A DNA stretch of 42,341 bases, taken from Acidimicrobiaceae bacterium. Its GTDB lineage: Bacteria; Actinomycetota; Acidimicrobiia; Acidimicrobiales; Aldehydirespiratoraceae. The position numbers were made by a program, and so were the translations under genes. The DNA lies in the NCBI GenBank assembly GCA_028819005.1, contig JAPPMP010000012.1, forward strand, positions 1 to 42,341, read 5' to 3'. Shown here in pieces: positions 1 to 7,608 of the stretch. The notes beneath the pieces were generated by a model. It saw nothing but the letters and a program-made list of their open reading frames with translations, had not been told where the DNA came from and ran no database searches. Position 1 is the first letter of the stretch. Each line of letters starts with the position of its first letter.

Positions 1-61
1 GATTCGAACCCGTGTTACCGGCGTGAAAGGCCGGCGTCCTAGGCCGCTGGACGAACGGGGC
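1..61 (-). tRNA. tRNA-Glu (UUC), 3' end cut off by window edge
   Basis: Read on the minus strand from position 61, the sequence starts GCCCCGTTCGTC and has a D-arm with AGCGGCCTAGGA. The anticodon stem CCGGC/GCCGG encloses the seven-base loop CTTTCAC, giving anticodon TTC. The T-arm begins ACGGGTTCGAATC at the window edge. This is the standard layout of tRNA-Glu. The last part of the T-stem, the acceptor 3' strand and the CCA end lie outside the window. Confidence 0.93.
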
Positions 62-184
62 CCGACCAGAGAACCGGCCGAACGACAGCATACGCCGTCC
101 GCTCAAAGAGCGTGCGCGCATTTGCGTACAAGCAGTACGGTGGACTCGGTGGTGAAAGGGCCTTTTTGTACCAGGGGCACGACA

Positions 185-865
185 GTGCGCTTCTTGGCCG
201 TGGCGGGCGGCGGTTATCTGCTCGGCATGGTCCCCTCGGCTGACATCGCGGCCCGAATGAACCGACGTTCCGACCTGCGCTCGTCCGGAACAGGCAATCC
301 CGGTGGCATGAACGCCGGACATGTGCTCGGCAGGTCGTGGGGAGCTGCGGTGATCGCGGCCGACATCGGCAAAGGCGTTGCTGCGGCCCGCCTGGGTCGA
401 GCGCTGGCAGGCGACGCCGGCGCGAACCTGGCATCGACAGCCGCGGTCGGAGGCCATTGCTTCCCGCTCGGCAGAACTGGAGGCAAAGGCGTGGCGACCA
501 GCATCGGACAGGTCATCGGAACGTTCCCCGTCTACCTGCCGTTGGACGCTGCGGTGGCGCTGACCACTTCGGCCCTGCCGCTCAAACAACGGACGCGAAC
601 CGCGACGACCGTGGCCAGCATCACCTGGGTGCTGACAGCGGCGCACTGGTGGTGGCATGGCTGGCGGAACCCGGGCGGAGTAAAGCCCACCGTTTCACTG
701 CCTCTCGCGGCCGCGGCCAGCTCGACCATCATTGCTTTGCGATTCGCCGCCGAAGCCGAAACGGTTGACGCTTTCAATCGCCAATTATCGGGTCATCAGG
801 ATCCTGACCAGACCGAACAGGCTCCAAGCGACGGAGCGACGGATCGTGATCGCACTCGTCACTGA
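185..865 (+). CDS. plsY: PlsY-like glycerol-3-phosphate acyltransferase
   Basis: Integral membrane enzyme family that transfers an acyl group from acyl-phosphate to glycerol-3-phosphate, the first step of phosphatidic acid synthesis. The protein (226 aa from GTG 185) shows PlsY motif 1 (SGTGNPGGMNAG, about residues 34-45) and the glycine-rich motif 2 (GGHCFPLGRTGGKGVAT). The third family motif is not obvious, and the C-terminus ends in a polar tail. The frame stays open upstream to position 23, but that extension would overlap the tRNA and is polar, so I start at the GTG directly before the first hydrophobic segment. An alternative GTG a little upstream is possible. The 3' end overlaps the degV start by 20 bp, which suggests coupling. 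PlsC, the enzyme for the next acylation, is encoded at 34.9 kb. Confidence 0.82.
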   Translation: MRFLAVAGGGYLLGMVPSADIAARMNRRSDLRSSGTGNPGGMNAGHVLGRSWGAAVIAADIGKGVAAARLGRALAGDAGANLASTAAVGGHCFPLGRTGGKGVATSIGQVIGTFPVYLPLDAAVALTTSALPLKQRTRTATTVASITWVLTAAHWWWHGWRNPGGVKPTVSLPLAAAASSTIIALRFAAEAETVDAFNRQLSGHQDPDQTEQAPSDGATDRDRTRH

Positions 866-1697
866 CTCGGCGTCCCAGCTGCCCCCAGAGCTCGCCGCTG
901 AGTTCGGGGTCCGAATCGCTCCGATCATCGTCAATATCGACGGTGTCGAATATCGCGAGGGGGTCGACCTGACCGCCGATGATTTCTGGTCACGCTTGGG
1001 CGACGGAGACATTCCCGAGATCACCACGTCTCAACCAAGTCCGGGAACGCTCAGTGAGATCTACCGCTCGGCGGTCGAAGGGGGTGCCACCGACATTGTC
1101 TCGGTGCATATCGGTGCTGAGCACTCCGGAACGATCAACAGTGCGCTGGTTGCGGCGGAAATGGTCGATGTCGAGGTCCACGTTGTCGACTCGGGCACGG
1201 CCTCGTTCGGTGTTTCGTGCTGTGTGTGGGAGGCCGGTTCAGCGATCGCCGCTGGTGCGTCGGCGTCAGAGGTGGTCGGTCGAGTCGAGGAAATACGTCC
1301 TTCGATTGGCACGGCTTTCATACTGAGCGCTCTGGAGTTCGCTCGTCGCGGCGGCCGTTTCGACCCGTCGCTGCTGCCCGATAGCGAGCCGGGTGAATGT
1401 GAAGGGGTCGCAGTCCTTTCGGGGTACGGAGGCCATCTTGAGGTTGTGGCGGTGGGACACAGCGTCGACGAGTTGTGTGACCAGATCGTCGAGTGCTTTC
1501 TGAGTCCGGGTCGAACAATACGGGCAGGTGTCTGCCTAGCTGATCCAGCCACTTTGATGTTCACCGAGGGCATCGAGGAACGGCTGCAGACTGCACCTGT
1601 TGAGGTTGACCTGGTCCGCTACCGGCTAGGACCGTCGATCGCCGCGCACACCGGGCCCGGCACAGCCGGCGGCTTCTGGTACTGCACCGACATCTGA
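846..1697 (+). CDS. DegV family (fatty-acid-binding) protein
   Basis: The 283-aa protein has the DegV signatures: VTDSASQLP at the N-terminus, TTSQPSPGTL near residue 60, EHSGTINSA around residue 95, and EFARRGGRF in the C-terminal domain. DegV/FakB proteins bind fatty acids and in some bacteria present them to a fatty-acid kinase. No kinase partner (FakA) is visible here. Start: GTG 846 directly precedes the conserved first beta-strand (IALVTDS), with GGAG at 833-836 as ribosome binding site. The open frame extends upstream to 732 inside plsY, but that part is not DegV-like. The link to plsY, which consumes acyl-phosphate, suggests a role in fatty-acid supply to phospholipids; this is inference. 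Confidence 0.88.
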   Translation: MIALVTDSASQLPPELAAEFGVRIAPIIVNIDGVEYREGVDLTADDFWSRLGDGDIPEITTSQPSPGTLSEIYRSAVEGGATDIVSVHIGAEHSGTINSALVAAEMVDVEVHVVDSGTASFGVSCCVWEAGSAIAAGASASEVVGRVEEIRPSIGTAFILSALEFARRGGRFDPSLLPDSEPGECEGVAVLSGYGGHLEVVAVGHSVDELCDQIVECFLSPGRTIRAGVCLADPATLMFTEGIEERLQTAPVEVDLVRYRLGPSIAAHTGPGTAGGFWYCTDI

Positions 1698-1702
1698 CAG
1701 CC

Positions 1703-1732
1703 AGTCCCGCAACAGCCCTACGGTTCGGGACT
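1703..1732. terminator. weak inverted repeat between convergent degV and DUF2017 genes
   Basis: AGTCCCG (1703-1709) and CGGGACT (1726-1732) form a 7-bp perfect stem with a 16-nt loop, in the 20-bp gap between two convergent genes and overlapping the DUF2017 stop. No clear U-tract follows on either strand, so its role as a shared terminator is only a suggestion from position. Confidence 0.3.
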
Positions 1733-2176
1733 TTCGCTTGCGGCGGAGATGAGTTGCTCGAGCAGCCAGCCGGTCCATTCGTAGAGGGCTGCTGAGGCGG
1801 TGTCGGGCATCGTCTGGTTGACGAGGTCGACTCCGGCGAGGGCGAGTTGTTCGCCGAGCACCAGACGGAGACTGTTCAGGCTCTGCATCCAAGCTGCGAC
1901 TGCGGAGGTGTCGAGTTCAGCGCCGGAGAGTGTCGACTCGACGGTCTCGATGGCTTCGAGGCGGCTGCGGAGAAGATCGTCGTCGACGAGTTCCCGATAC
2001 GAGGCCTCGGCTTCGCCGTTGTCGAGGTGAGCGGGAGGCTTCAGTCGCCTCAAGGTGTCGTCGCCGCCATCGATCAGCAAGTCGCGGAGATCTGACAGCA
2101 CCTGGGAGAGCATGTCGCGTTCCCCGGAAGGGAGATCCACGACCACGACATCGCCGTCGCGACGAAACCGGCTCAT
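1718..2176 (-). CDS. DUF2017 family protein
   Basis: Acidic, mostly helical 152-aa protein beginning [16 protein letters not shown], with a central stretch on the pattern of L..LRDLL and a C-terminal [12 protein letters not shown]. This matches the actinobacterial DUF2017 family as I know it, which is usually encoded next to clpS. Its biochemical role is not known to me. The start ATG at 2176 overlaps the clpS stop by 4 bp (ATGA), so translation is probably coupled. A longer open frame to 2398 runs antiparallel within clpS and is not real. The partnership with ClpS makes a role in N-end-rule or Clp proteolysis plausible but unproven. Confidence 0.8.
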   Translation of the reverse strand: MSRFRRDGDVVVVDLPSGERDMLSQVLSDLRDLLIDGGDDTLRRLKPPAHLDNGEAEASYRELVDDDLLRSRLEAIETVESTLSGAELDTSAVAAWMQSLNSLRLVLGEQLALAGVDLVNQTMPDTASAALYEWTGWLLEQLISAASESPEP

Positions 2177-2460
2177 TCGTCTTGCTCCATGGTTGCCCAG
2201 AGGCCGTGTTCGTGAAGCCTGAAAACATCGAACTCGGCTTTTTCTCTGGTCCCCGAGGACACCACGGCCTTGCCTTCGACGTGGACCTCCATCATCAATC
2301 GGTGAGCTTTCTCGGCCGAGTAGCCGAACAGTTTCCGAAATACGAACGCCACATACGACATCAGGTTGATCGGGTCGTCCCAGACCAGAACCTTCCAAGG
2401 CCGCGCATAGGCAACCGATTCATCGATTTCTGTTTCGGGGACGATCACTGGGGCCGTCAT
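2173..2460 (-). CDS. clpS: ATP-dependent Clp protease adaptor ClpS
   Basis: ClpS binds N-degron substrates and docks them on the Clp unfoldase. The 95-aa product has the expected fold pattern: the [12 protein letters not shown] strand (D28, D29, with M34 as gatekeeper-type residue), the [13 protein letters not shown] helix, [12 protein letters not shown] carrying the substrate-pocket His (H60), and REKAEF. The classic ND-D pocket reads W-D-D here, a substitution at the first position. Start ATG 2460 overlaps the ctaA stop by 4 bp and its own stop overlaps the DUF2017 start by 4 bp, giving a tightly coupled ctaA-clpS-DUF2017 order. Confidence 0.92.
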   Translation of the reverse strand: MTAPVIVPETEIDESVAYARPWKVLVWDDPINLMSYVAFVFRKLFGYSAEKAHRLMMEVHVEGKAVVSSGTREKAEFDVFRLHEHGLWATMEQDE

Positions 2461-3407
2461 GTCACGGTTTCTCTCGAATCGGCCCGATTGACGAGGACCG
2501 CGGTGTCGACAGTCGTGGAGAGATGCAGCCGGATGATAGCGATCCAACTCAGAGAAGCCCCGAGGATATGGACCCCGACCAACAGCACGGGGACACCAGC
2601 GAAGTACTGCCAGTAGCCGACCACGCCCTGGGCGATCAGCAGGCTTGCAGCGACCGTGGCACGCCAGCGGATCTCCGGTTGCTGTCGGAGATGAGCGGAG
2701 CGGATCAGCCACACAACCCCGAACAGCAGGATCAGTGCGATAATGCTGTGAATGCGCGTCACCTCGCGTACGAGGAACGGCAAACGTTCCGCGACTTCCG
2801 CTTCGTCGCTCCCGCTGTGGGGTCCCGATCCCGTTACGATTGTGCCGCTGACCAGCAGGATTGCACCGACTGCGTAGATAATGCGCGCGACTGGGGTGAA
2901 CGGCCCGGCTACTCGGCGAGCGACGCCATCGTCACGTCCGGCCAGCTCCACGAGCACGACAGCGTTCGCTAAAAGCACCATGCTCAACAGGAAGTGGCCC
3001 ATAGTGAACCTGGGGTCGAGCTCTGTCTTTACCAGCACCGCGCCCAGCACGACCTGGGCGGCCACCCCGGCGACTAGTCCCCATGACCAGAGCACCAGGT
3101 CTCCTCGGCGCGGCGAGCGGCGCAGAGAGCCGAGCACCGCCAGGATCACTGCCGCCGCGACCACGCCGGTGAACAGGCGGTTCGCGAATTCGATCAGGGC
3201 GTGATACTCAAGGTCGGCAACGAATCGGTCCTCTTCGCAATTGGGCCAATCGGAGCAGCCAAGCCCCGAACCGGTGAGGCGTACCGCTCCGCCGGACACC
3301 ACGATCACGGTCAGCGACCACAGAGCGCCGCGGGTCCAACTCACGTATCGAGCGGGGCTGATCGGCCCGGAAGCGACCGCTCGAAGCGACGTCGAGAAAG
3401 AGGACAC
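2457..3407 (-). CDS. ctaA: Heme A synthase (CtaA/COX15)
   Basis: Multi-pass membrane enzyme that oxidises the C8 methyl of heme O to the formyl group of heme A, the cofactor of aa3 oxidases. The protein (316 aa) shows [30 protein letters not shown] with a heme-ligand type His, [16 protein letters not shown], and [14 protein letters not shown] in the second half, followed by [11 protein letters not shown]. Cys is present in the [10 protein letters not shown] segment, as in Cys-pair-type CtaA. I start at GTG 3407, which lies six bases after a minus-strand TACGCT hexamer. The open frame to 4022 is antisense to ctaB. It is divergent from ctaB, which makes heme O, its substrate. Confidence 0.95.
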   Translation of the reverse strand: MSSFSTSLRAVASGPISPARYVSWTRGALWSLTVIVVSGGAVRLTGSGLGCSDWPNCEEDRFVADLEYHALIEFANRLFTGVVAAAVILAVLGSLRRSPRRGDLVLWSWGLVAGVAAQVVLGAVLVKTELDPRFTMGHFLLSMVLLANAVVLVELAGRDDGVARRVAGPFTPVARIIYAVGAILLVSGTIVTGSGPHSGSDEAEVAERLPFLVREVTRIHSIIALILLFGVVWLIRSAHLRQQPEIRWRATVAASLLIAQGVVGYWQYFAGVPVLLVGVHILGASLSWIAIIRLHLSTTVDTAVLVNRADSRETVT

Positions 3408-3464
3408 AATCAAAGCGTACGGCCGGTGGCGTGGTCTTGGTTTCGGGGGCGTAGCCTGACCGAC
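3408..3464. promoter_or_regulatory. divergent ctaA/ctaB intergenic promoter region
   Basis: The 57-bp gap holds a minus-strand -10-like TACGCT (plus-strand 3414-3419) six bases before the ctaA GTG, and a plus-strand TAGCCT (3452-3457) seven bases before the ctaB GTG. Neither gene has a Shine-Dalgarno sequence in this gap, so both messages are probably leaderless. No strong -35 hexamer is seen. Confidence 0.5.
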
Positions 3465-4361
3465 GTGAGTGAAGTAACTGAGGTCCGATCTCGGTCTCGT
3501 GTCGCTGCCTTCGTGGCGTTGACCAAGCCGCGGATTATCGAGCTTCTGCTCATAACCACAGTGCCCACGATGGTCGTGGCCGATTCGGGGATTCCGCCGC
3601 TCTGGCTGATCGTTGCGACCGTGGTCGGCGGGGCGCTCGCCGCAGGCGGGGCGAACGCCTTCAACATGTACATCGATCGCGACATAGACCGCCTCATGGA
3701 ACGCACCAAGGGCCGCCCGCTTGCAACTGGCGAAGTTTCCCCGCGCCAGGCTCTGGTTTTCGCCTTCGTGCTGGAAATCGTCGCCTTCGGCTGGTTGTTG
3801 GGATTCGTCAACCTGCTGTCGGCGGCGTTGGCCGTTTCGGCCACCCTCTTCTATGTCTTCGTCTACTCGCTGTGGTTGAAGCGGACGTCCACGAGCAACA
3901 TTGTCATCGGCGGCGCCGCTGGCGCAGTGCCGGTCCTGGTCGGCTGGTCTGCGGTCACCAACGAGCTCGACTGGCCGCCGTTGGTTCTGTTCGCGATCAT
4001 CTTCGTTTGGACGCCTCCCCATTTCTGGGCGTTGGCGATCCGCTACAAGGAGGACTACGCGGCCGCCGACGTGCCGATGCTGCCTGTAGTCGTGAGCCTC
4101 CGCAAGACCGCGAGCAGGATCGTGCTCTACACGCTGCTGCTCTGGGGTCTCACCTTGGTGTTTGCTCCCGTAGCCGATATGGGCTGGTTGTATCTGTGCT
4201 CGGCAGTGCTGCTCGGAGCAGTTTTCTCGGGCCTGGCCGTGCGGGTTTTCCGTCGGCCTGAGCCGCAGCGGGCCATGCGGCTTTTCGGCTGGTCGATCAC
4301 TTACGTGACATTGCTGTTCGCAGCGATGGCAACCGATGAGGTGGTTCGCAGTGGGGTGTGA
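3465..4361 (+). CDS. ctaB: Protoheme IX farnesyltransferase (heme O synthase)
   Basis: UbiA-superfamily membrane prenyltransferase that adds farnesyl to heme B to give heme O. The 298-aa product has the first Asp-rich motif NMYIDRDIDRLMERT with KGRPLATG following, the second conserved loop YKEDYAAADVPMLP, TPPHFWALAIRY, and about nine hydrophobic segments. GTG 3465 starts VSEVTEVRSRSR just before the first membrane segment (TKPRIIELLLIT). The open frame upstream to 3201 is antisense to ctaA and not used. It is followed after 150 bp by the cox operon, so heme A supply and oxidase genes lie together. Confidence 0.96.
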   Translation: MSEVTEVRSRSRVAAFVALTKPRIIELLLITTVPTMVVADSGIPPLWLIVATVVGGALAAGGANAFNMYIDRDIDRLMERTKGRPLATGEVSPRQALVFAFVLEIVAFGWLLGFVNLLSAALAVSATLFYVFVYSLWLKRTSTSNIVIGGAAGAVPVLVGWSAVTNELDWPPLVLFAIIFVWTPPHFWALAIRYKEDYAAADVPMLPVVVSLRKTASRIVLYTLLLWGLTLVFAPVADMGWLYLCSAVLLGAVFSGLAVRVFRRPEPQRAMRLFGWSITYVTLLFAAMATDEVVRSGV

Positions 4362-4511
4362 GAAACAGCGTTCGCCGGGTTTCTATTCTGGCGCTTCTGT
4401 CGGGGTAGGCTTCTCGGCTGGTAACGCAACTCAGCCATTCATCGACAAGCAACGCGCGAACACACGTGCGGGGTGCTGTGCGCCGGGGGCGCTCGGAGGA
4501 CATTTGCCAAC

Positions 4512-6221
4512 ATGACGATGACCGATTCACCACCAGCTGCGGACACCGCGCTGGCGGCCACCTCGCCCCGAGTCGTCGGCCTCTTCGATGCTCTCACCAC
4601 CACAGACCACAAGCGCATCGGTCGCCTGTGGCTTCGGGCGGGCCTGCTCGGGTTGCTGGCGGCGACCCTCGTCGGCGTTGTCCTGACCATCGAGAACAGC
4701 AATTCGTCTCCCGACGACGTCTTCGGCGGGGTCAACAACTACTTCCAGTACCTCAGCCTCCACCGATTTGGGCTGGTGCTGTTGGTGGCGGCTCCACTGT
4801 TTGTCGGACTTGCCACGGTGGTTGTGCCGATGCAGGTCGGTGCAACGAACATCGCCTTCCCCCGGGCGGCTCACGGTGCGGTCTGGCTGTTCATGATCGG
4901 TGCGGTAATCACCGTTGTCTCCGTCTTGTCGGGCGGGGGCTGGGGGGCCTTGGACGGCGTCAACGGAACCGAGCGCGACGCCATCGCTCTGACCCTGGTC
5001 GGCACCGGACTGGTGATCGTCTCGCTGTTGGCGGCTTCGGTCTGCGTTGCAACGACAGTCGTGTCGCTGCGCACCTCTGGCATGAATCTGATGAGGGTTC
5101 CGTTGTTCGCCTGGTCAATGCTGGTCGCGACCGGCGTTTGGCTGTTGACCCTGCCAGTGGCGCTCAGCAATCTCGTCCTCGTCTACTTCGATCTGCGCGG
5201 CGGTCCCGGAACGTTCGGCGACGCACAGGGGTCGGATGCGATCTACTCGCAGATCGCCTGGCTGGTTGAACAACCGCAGATCTACGCGTTCGCGATTCCC
5301 GTTCTGGGTGTGCTCGGAACCATCGCACCGGTAGTCGCGAAACGCCGCCATGCACAGCACGTGATCGCAGTCGCTCTGATCGGCCTGTTCGGCCTCCTCT
5401 CAGTGGGCGGGTGGAGCCAGCCATGGTTCCAGGGCAGCAATTACGACGAGAAGTTCGTCTTCATCGTCTTCGGGCTTTTTGCGGCGGTTCCGGTGCTCGG
5501 TTCGATCGGAGCGGCCGCTGACACGATCGTCGGACGCGCCTCGGCCGGGGATCCGGATTCAGACGCGAGCGCCGGCGGTGAGAGCGGCCTTGCGGGGCTG
5601 TCGTCAGTTCACGGCCTAGGCGCGATCGGCGCGGCGCTGCTGCTTCTCGCGGGCACCGTCGCCGGGCTGGCACGGGTGATCCAACCCTGGGATCTCGGCG
5701 ACCGGACCACGGTAACCTCAGTTATGAACCTCGTGCTGTTCAGTGCGGTTGCGGCAGCGATTGCGGGCATCTGGTTCTGGGCGCCCAAGATCGCCGGCCA
5801 CGAACTCGCGGTCTCGACGGGCCGTCTGGTCATGCTCGACATCGTGGCCGGCGCGGTTCTGCTCGGCGGAGCGGATTTCGTGAGCGGGTTCTTGGAGGCC
5901 CCCGCGTTCGGATATCGCGTTGTGGGCAGTTCTGCTTCGCTCATGGCTGAGCCTTCGAACCAAAGTCTCATCGAGGTCCTGAATGTGGTCGGCGCCATTG
6001 GGGCGGTGCTTATAGCCCTTGGTGTTCTAGGCGTGTTCGCGGCGATGGCAAAGGCCATGAGGTCAAGCGAGGTGGTCGACGACAATCCCTACGGCGGCCA
6101 AACCTTGGAATGGACCACCTCGTCTCCTCCGCCACCCGGCAACTTCTCAGAACCGCCGGGGCGCGTCGTCTCTGAAGCTCCGTTGCTAGACACAGTGAAC
6201 GAGAACGGGGAGGAGGCCTGA
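4512..6221 (+). CDS. Degenerate heme-copper oxidase subunit I-like protein, catalytic ligands lost
   Basis: This 569-aa multi-pass protein aligns along its length with the CoxA encoded 4 kb downstream: TTTDHKRIG near residue 30, VPMQVGATNIAFPR (about 105-118), IWFWAPKIAGH (about 420-430) and a C-terminal NPYGGQTLEWTTSSPPP typical of subunit I. The low-spin heme His is kept (H84 in LSLHRFG). The CuB and heme a3 ligands are not: HPEVY becomes QPQIY (Q254, with cross-link-type Tyr Y258 kept), the HH pair becomes Q303-P304, and HFH of helix X aligns with S403-V-M405. It therefore cannot be an ordinary oxygen reductase. ATG 4512 has GGAGGA at 4495-4500. There are no frame breaks, so it looks maintained rather than decaying. 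It is joined to the next gene by TGATG. A structural or electron-transfer role is possible but unknown. Confidence 0.85.
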   Translation: MTMTDSPPAADTALAATSPRVVGLFDALTTTDHKRIGRLWLRAGLLGLLAATLVGVVLTIENSNSSPDDVFGGVNNYFQYLSLHRFGLVLLVAAPLFVGLATVVVPMQVGATNIAFPRAAHGAVWLFMIGAVITVVSVLSGGGWGALDGVNGTERDAIALTLVGTGLVIVSLLAASVCVATTVVSLRTSGMNLMRVPLFAWSMLVATGVWLLTLPVALSNLVLVYFDLRGGPGTFGDAQGSDAIYSQIAWLVEQPQIYAFAIPVLGVLGTIAPVVAKRRHAQHVIAVALIGLFGLLSVGGWSQPWFQGSNYDEKFVFIVFGLFAAVPVLGSIGAAADTIVGRASAGDPDSDASAGGESGLAGLSSVHGLGAIGAALLLLAGTVAGLARVIQPWDLGDRTTVTSVMNLVLFSAVAAAIAGIWFWAPKIAGHELAVSTGRLVMLDIVAGAVLLGGADFVSGFLEAPAFGYRVVGSSASLMAEPSNQSLIEVLNVVGAIGAVLIALGVLGVFAAMAKAMRSSEVVDDNPYGGQTLEWTTSSPPPPGNFSEPPGRVVSEAPLLDTVNENGEEA

Positions 6222-6808
6222 TGGTTGCCACCACCGGGCTTCCGGCCCCCGAGACAACCCGCCCACGCAGCCTGCTGGTGGGCACCATGTTCAGCTGTGC
6301 AGCGGCCTTCATGTTCTTCTGCGGAGTTATCGGCGTCTACATACTCAAACGCGCCGAGGCCCGCGGCGAGGGAGCCGAGTGGTTCCCGGAAGGCGCCGTT
6401 GAACTCGGTCCTTCGGGTTTCATCTTCTGGACCCTGGTCCTGTCGGTGTTCACGGTTCAGTGGGCAGTGCAGGCGATCAATGCCGATGACCGCGTCAATG
6501 CCTATGTCGCGCTGGCTCTCACGGGACTCTTCGGCGCCGCGATCTTCAATCAGATGTGGTTCATCATCAACGACACGGGGTTCGCGCTGGCTGCGGACAA
6601 CGCCCAGTTCCTGTTCTTCGTCGTCAACGGAACCTTCATCGTCTTTCTGATCGCTGCGGTCGTGTTTGTCGCGCTGACGACTGTTCGCGCGCTGGCCGGC
6701 CAGTTCGGCCCGCGCAGAGCCGAAGCGGTGTCCTCAGCGGCTGTGGCTTGGAACACCGTCGTGTTCATGTGGGCCGTCGTCTACTACCTCATCTACATCA
6801 CGAAGTAA
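6221..6808 (+). CDS. Degenerate cytochrome c oxidase subunit III-like protein
   Basis: A 195-aa membrane protein with about five hydrophobic segments. It matches the real CoxC (10.97 kb) in outline and at the last helix (W-x6-W and Y spacing in AWNTVVFMWAVVYYLIYI). The polar residues usual in subunit III are replaced: the Glu of the helix in GSECLLFGG aligns with A29, the His of FHGVH with N136, and the His of YWHFVD with N178. Its ATG shares one base with the stop of the CoxI-like gene (TGATG), so the two are probably made together in fixed ratio. It is followed after 7 bp by the CtaF-like gene. Function unknown; most simply a partner subunit of the degenerate CoxI. Confidence 0.75.
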   Translation: MVATTGLPAPETTRPRSLLVGTMFSCAAAFMFFCGVIGVYILKRAEARGEGAEWFPEGAVELGPSGFIFWTLVLSVFTVQWAVQAINADDRVNAYVALALTGLFGAAIFNQMWFIINDTGFALAADNAQFLFFVVNGTFIVFLIAAVVFVALTTVRALAGQFGPRRAEAVSSAAVAWNTVVFMWAVVYYLIYITK

Positions 6809-6815
6809 GGGTCAG

Positions 6816-7607
6816 ATGTTCACCACAGGCTTCAAGTTTTTCTTCGGAATCGGGATGGCGTTGGCGACAGGCGCGGTCTTCTACGGTTACACGACGGGCG
6901 GCAACCATATGGGACCGCTGTCGATGGGATGGAAGGGCGGTATCGGTGAGCACCTCGGATACTCGTTGCTGTTGGGACTCGGCGTCGCCGCCATGACGGT
7001 GGCGCTGTTCCTAGTGTTCTTCCGGGATGCCGACCCTGCCGCTCAGGCCCACTACATGGGTGTCGAGCAGATCCCGACCAACGATCTGGTAACCGCCAGC
7101 TTCTGGCCGGTGGTCGGCGCCTTCGGGGTCGGCGCCATGGCGATCGGGCTGGTTCTGCACACGGCGGTTTTCGTCACCGGTCTGATCATCTGCGGCGTGG
7201 TCGCGATCGAGTGGCTGATGGACGCTTGGGCAGACAGGGCGACCGGCGACCCGGAGGCCAATCGGGCTCTGCGCAACCGGGTGATGGCACCGATCGAGAT
7301 CCCGGCGTTGGGCGCGGCGATCGCGGCGTTGGGAGTGTTGGCGACCAGCCGGATTCTGCTGGCCACCTCGAAACTCGGGTCTGTGGTCGTTGCCGGCGTC
7401 GTGTCTGTGTTGATTCTCGGCATTGCGGTGTTGTTCGCTCGCAAAACGCAGATCAACAAGAACATCCTGGCGGGTTCGGTTCTGCTTCTGGCTGTGGCGG
7501 TTCTCGTCGGCGGAGTCGTCGCGACTGTCACAGGTGAACGAGACTTCCATCCACATGAAGTGCATGAAGACGAGTACGAGGGCACCGGCTCTGAGGGAGG
7601 TCACTGA
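6816..7607 (+). CDS. CtaF-like (actinobacterial oxidase subunit IV) protein with extended C-terminus
   Basis: The first roughly 140 residues follow the pattern of actinobacterial CtaF: KFFFGIGMALATGAVFYGYTTGG, a second hydrophobic pair after GEHLGYSLLLG, a polar loop ending IPTNDLVTASFWP, then two more membrane segments up to EWLMDAW. Classical CtaF is about 130-140 aa; this protein has 263. The extra part (from about residue 145) adds some three membrane segments and a charged HPHEVHEDEYEG tail. It lies between the degenerate CoxI/III pair and coxB, so it may serve either complex. ATG 6816 follows the previous stop closely. The family call rests on recognition by eye, and the extension is unrecognised. 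Confidence 0.6.
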   Translation: MFTTGFKFFFGIGMALATGAVFYGYTTGGNHMGPLSMGWKGGIGEHLGYSLLLGLGVAAMTVALFLVFFRDADPAAQAHYMGVEQIPTNDLVTASFWPVVGAFGVGAMAIGLVLHTAVFVTGLIICGVVAIEWLMDAWADRATGDPEANRALRNRVMAPIEIPALGAAIAALGVLATSRILLATSKLGSVVVAGVVSVLILGIAVLFARKTQINKNILAGSVLLLAVAVLVGGVVATVTGERDFHPHEVHEDEYEGTGSEGGH

Positions 7608-7608
7608 G

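Noticed and set aside
23..184. N-terminal extension of PlsY
   Set aside because: Would overlap the tRNA gene and is not membrane-like; start moved to GTG 185.
3408..4022. N-terminal extension of CtaA
   Set aside because: Runs antisense through ctaB and has no heme A synthase features.
4363..4384. AGAAAC/GTTTCT hairpin after ctaB
   Set aside because: Only 6 bp of stem with no U-tract; too weak to call a terminator.
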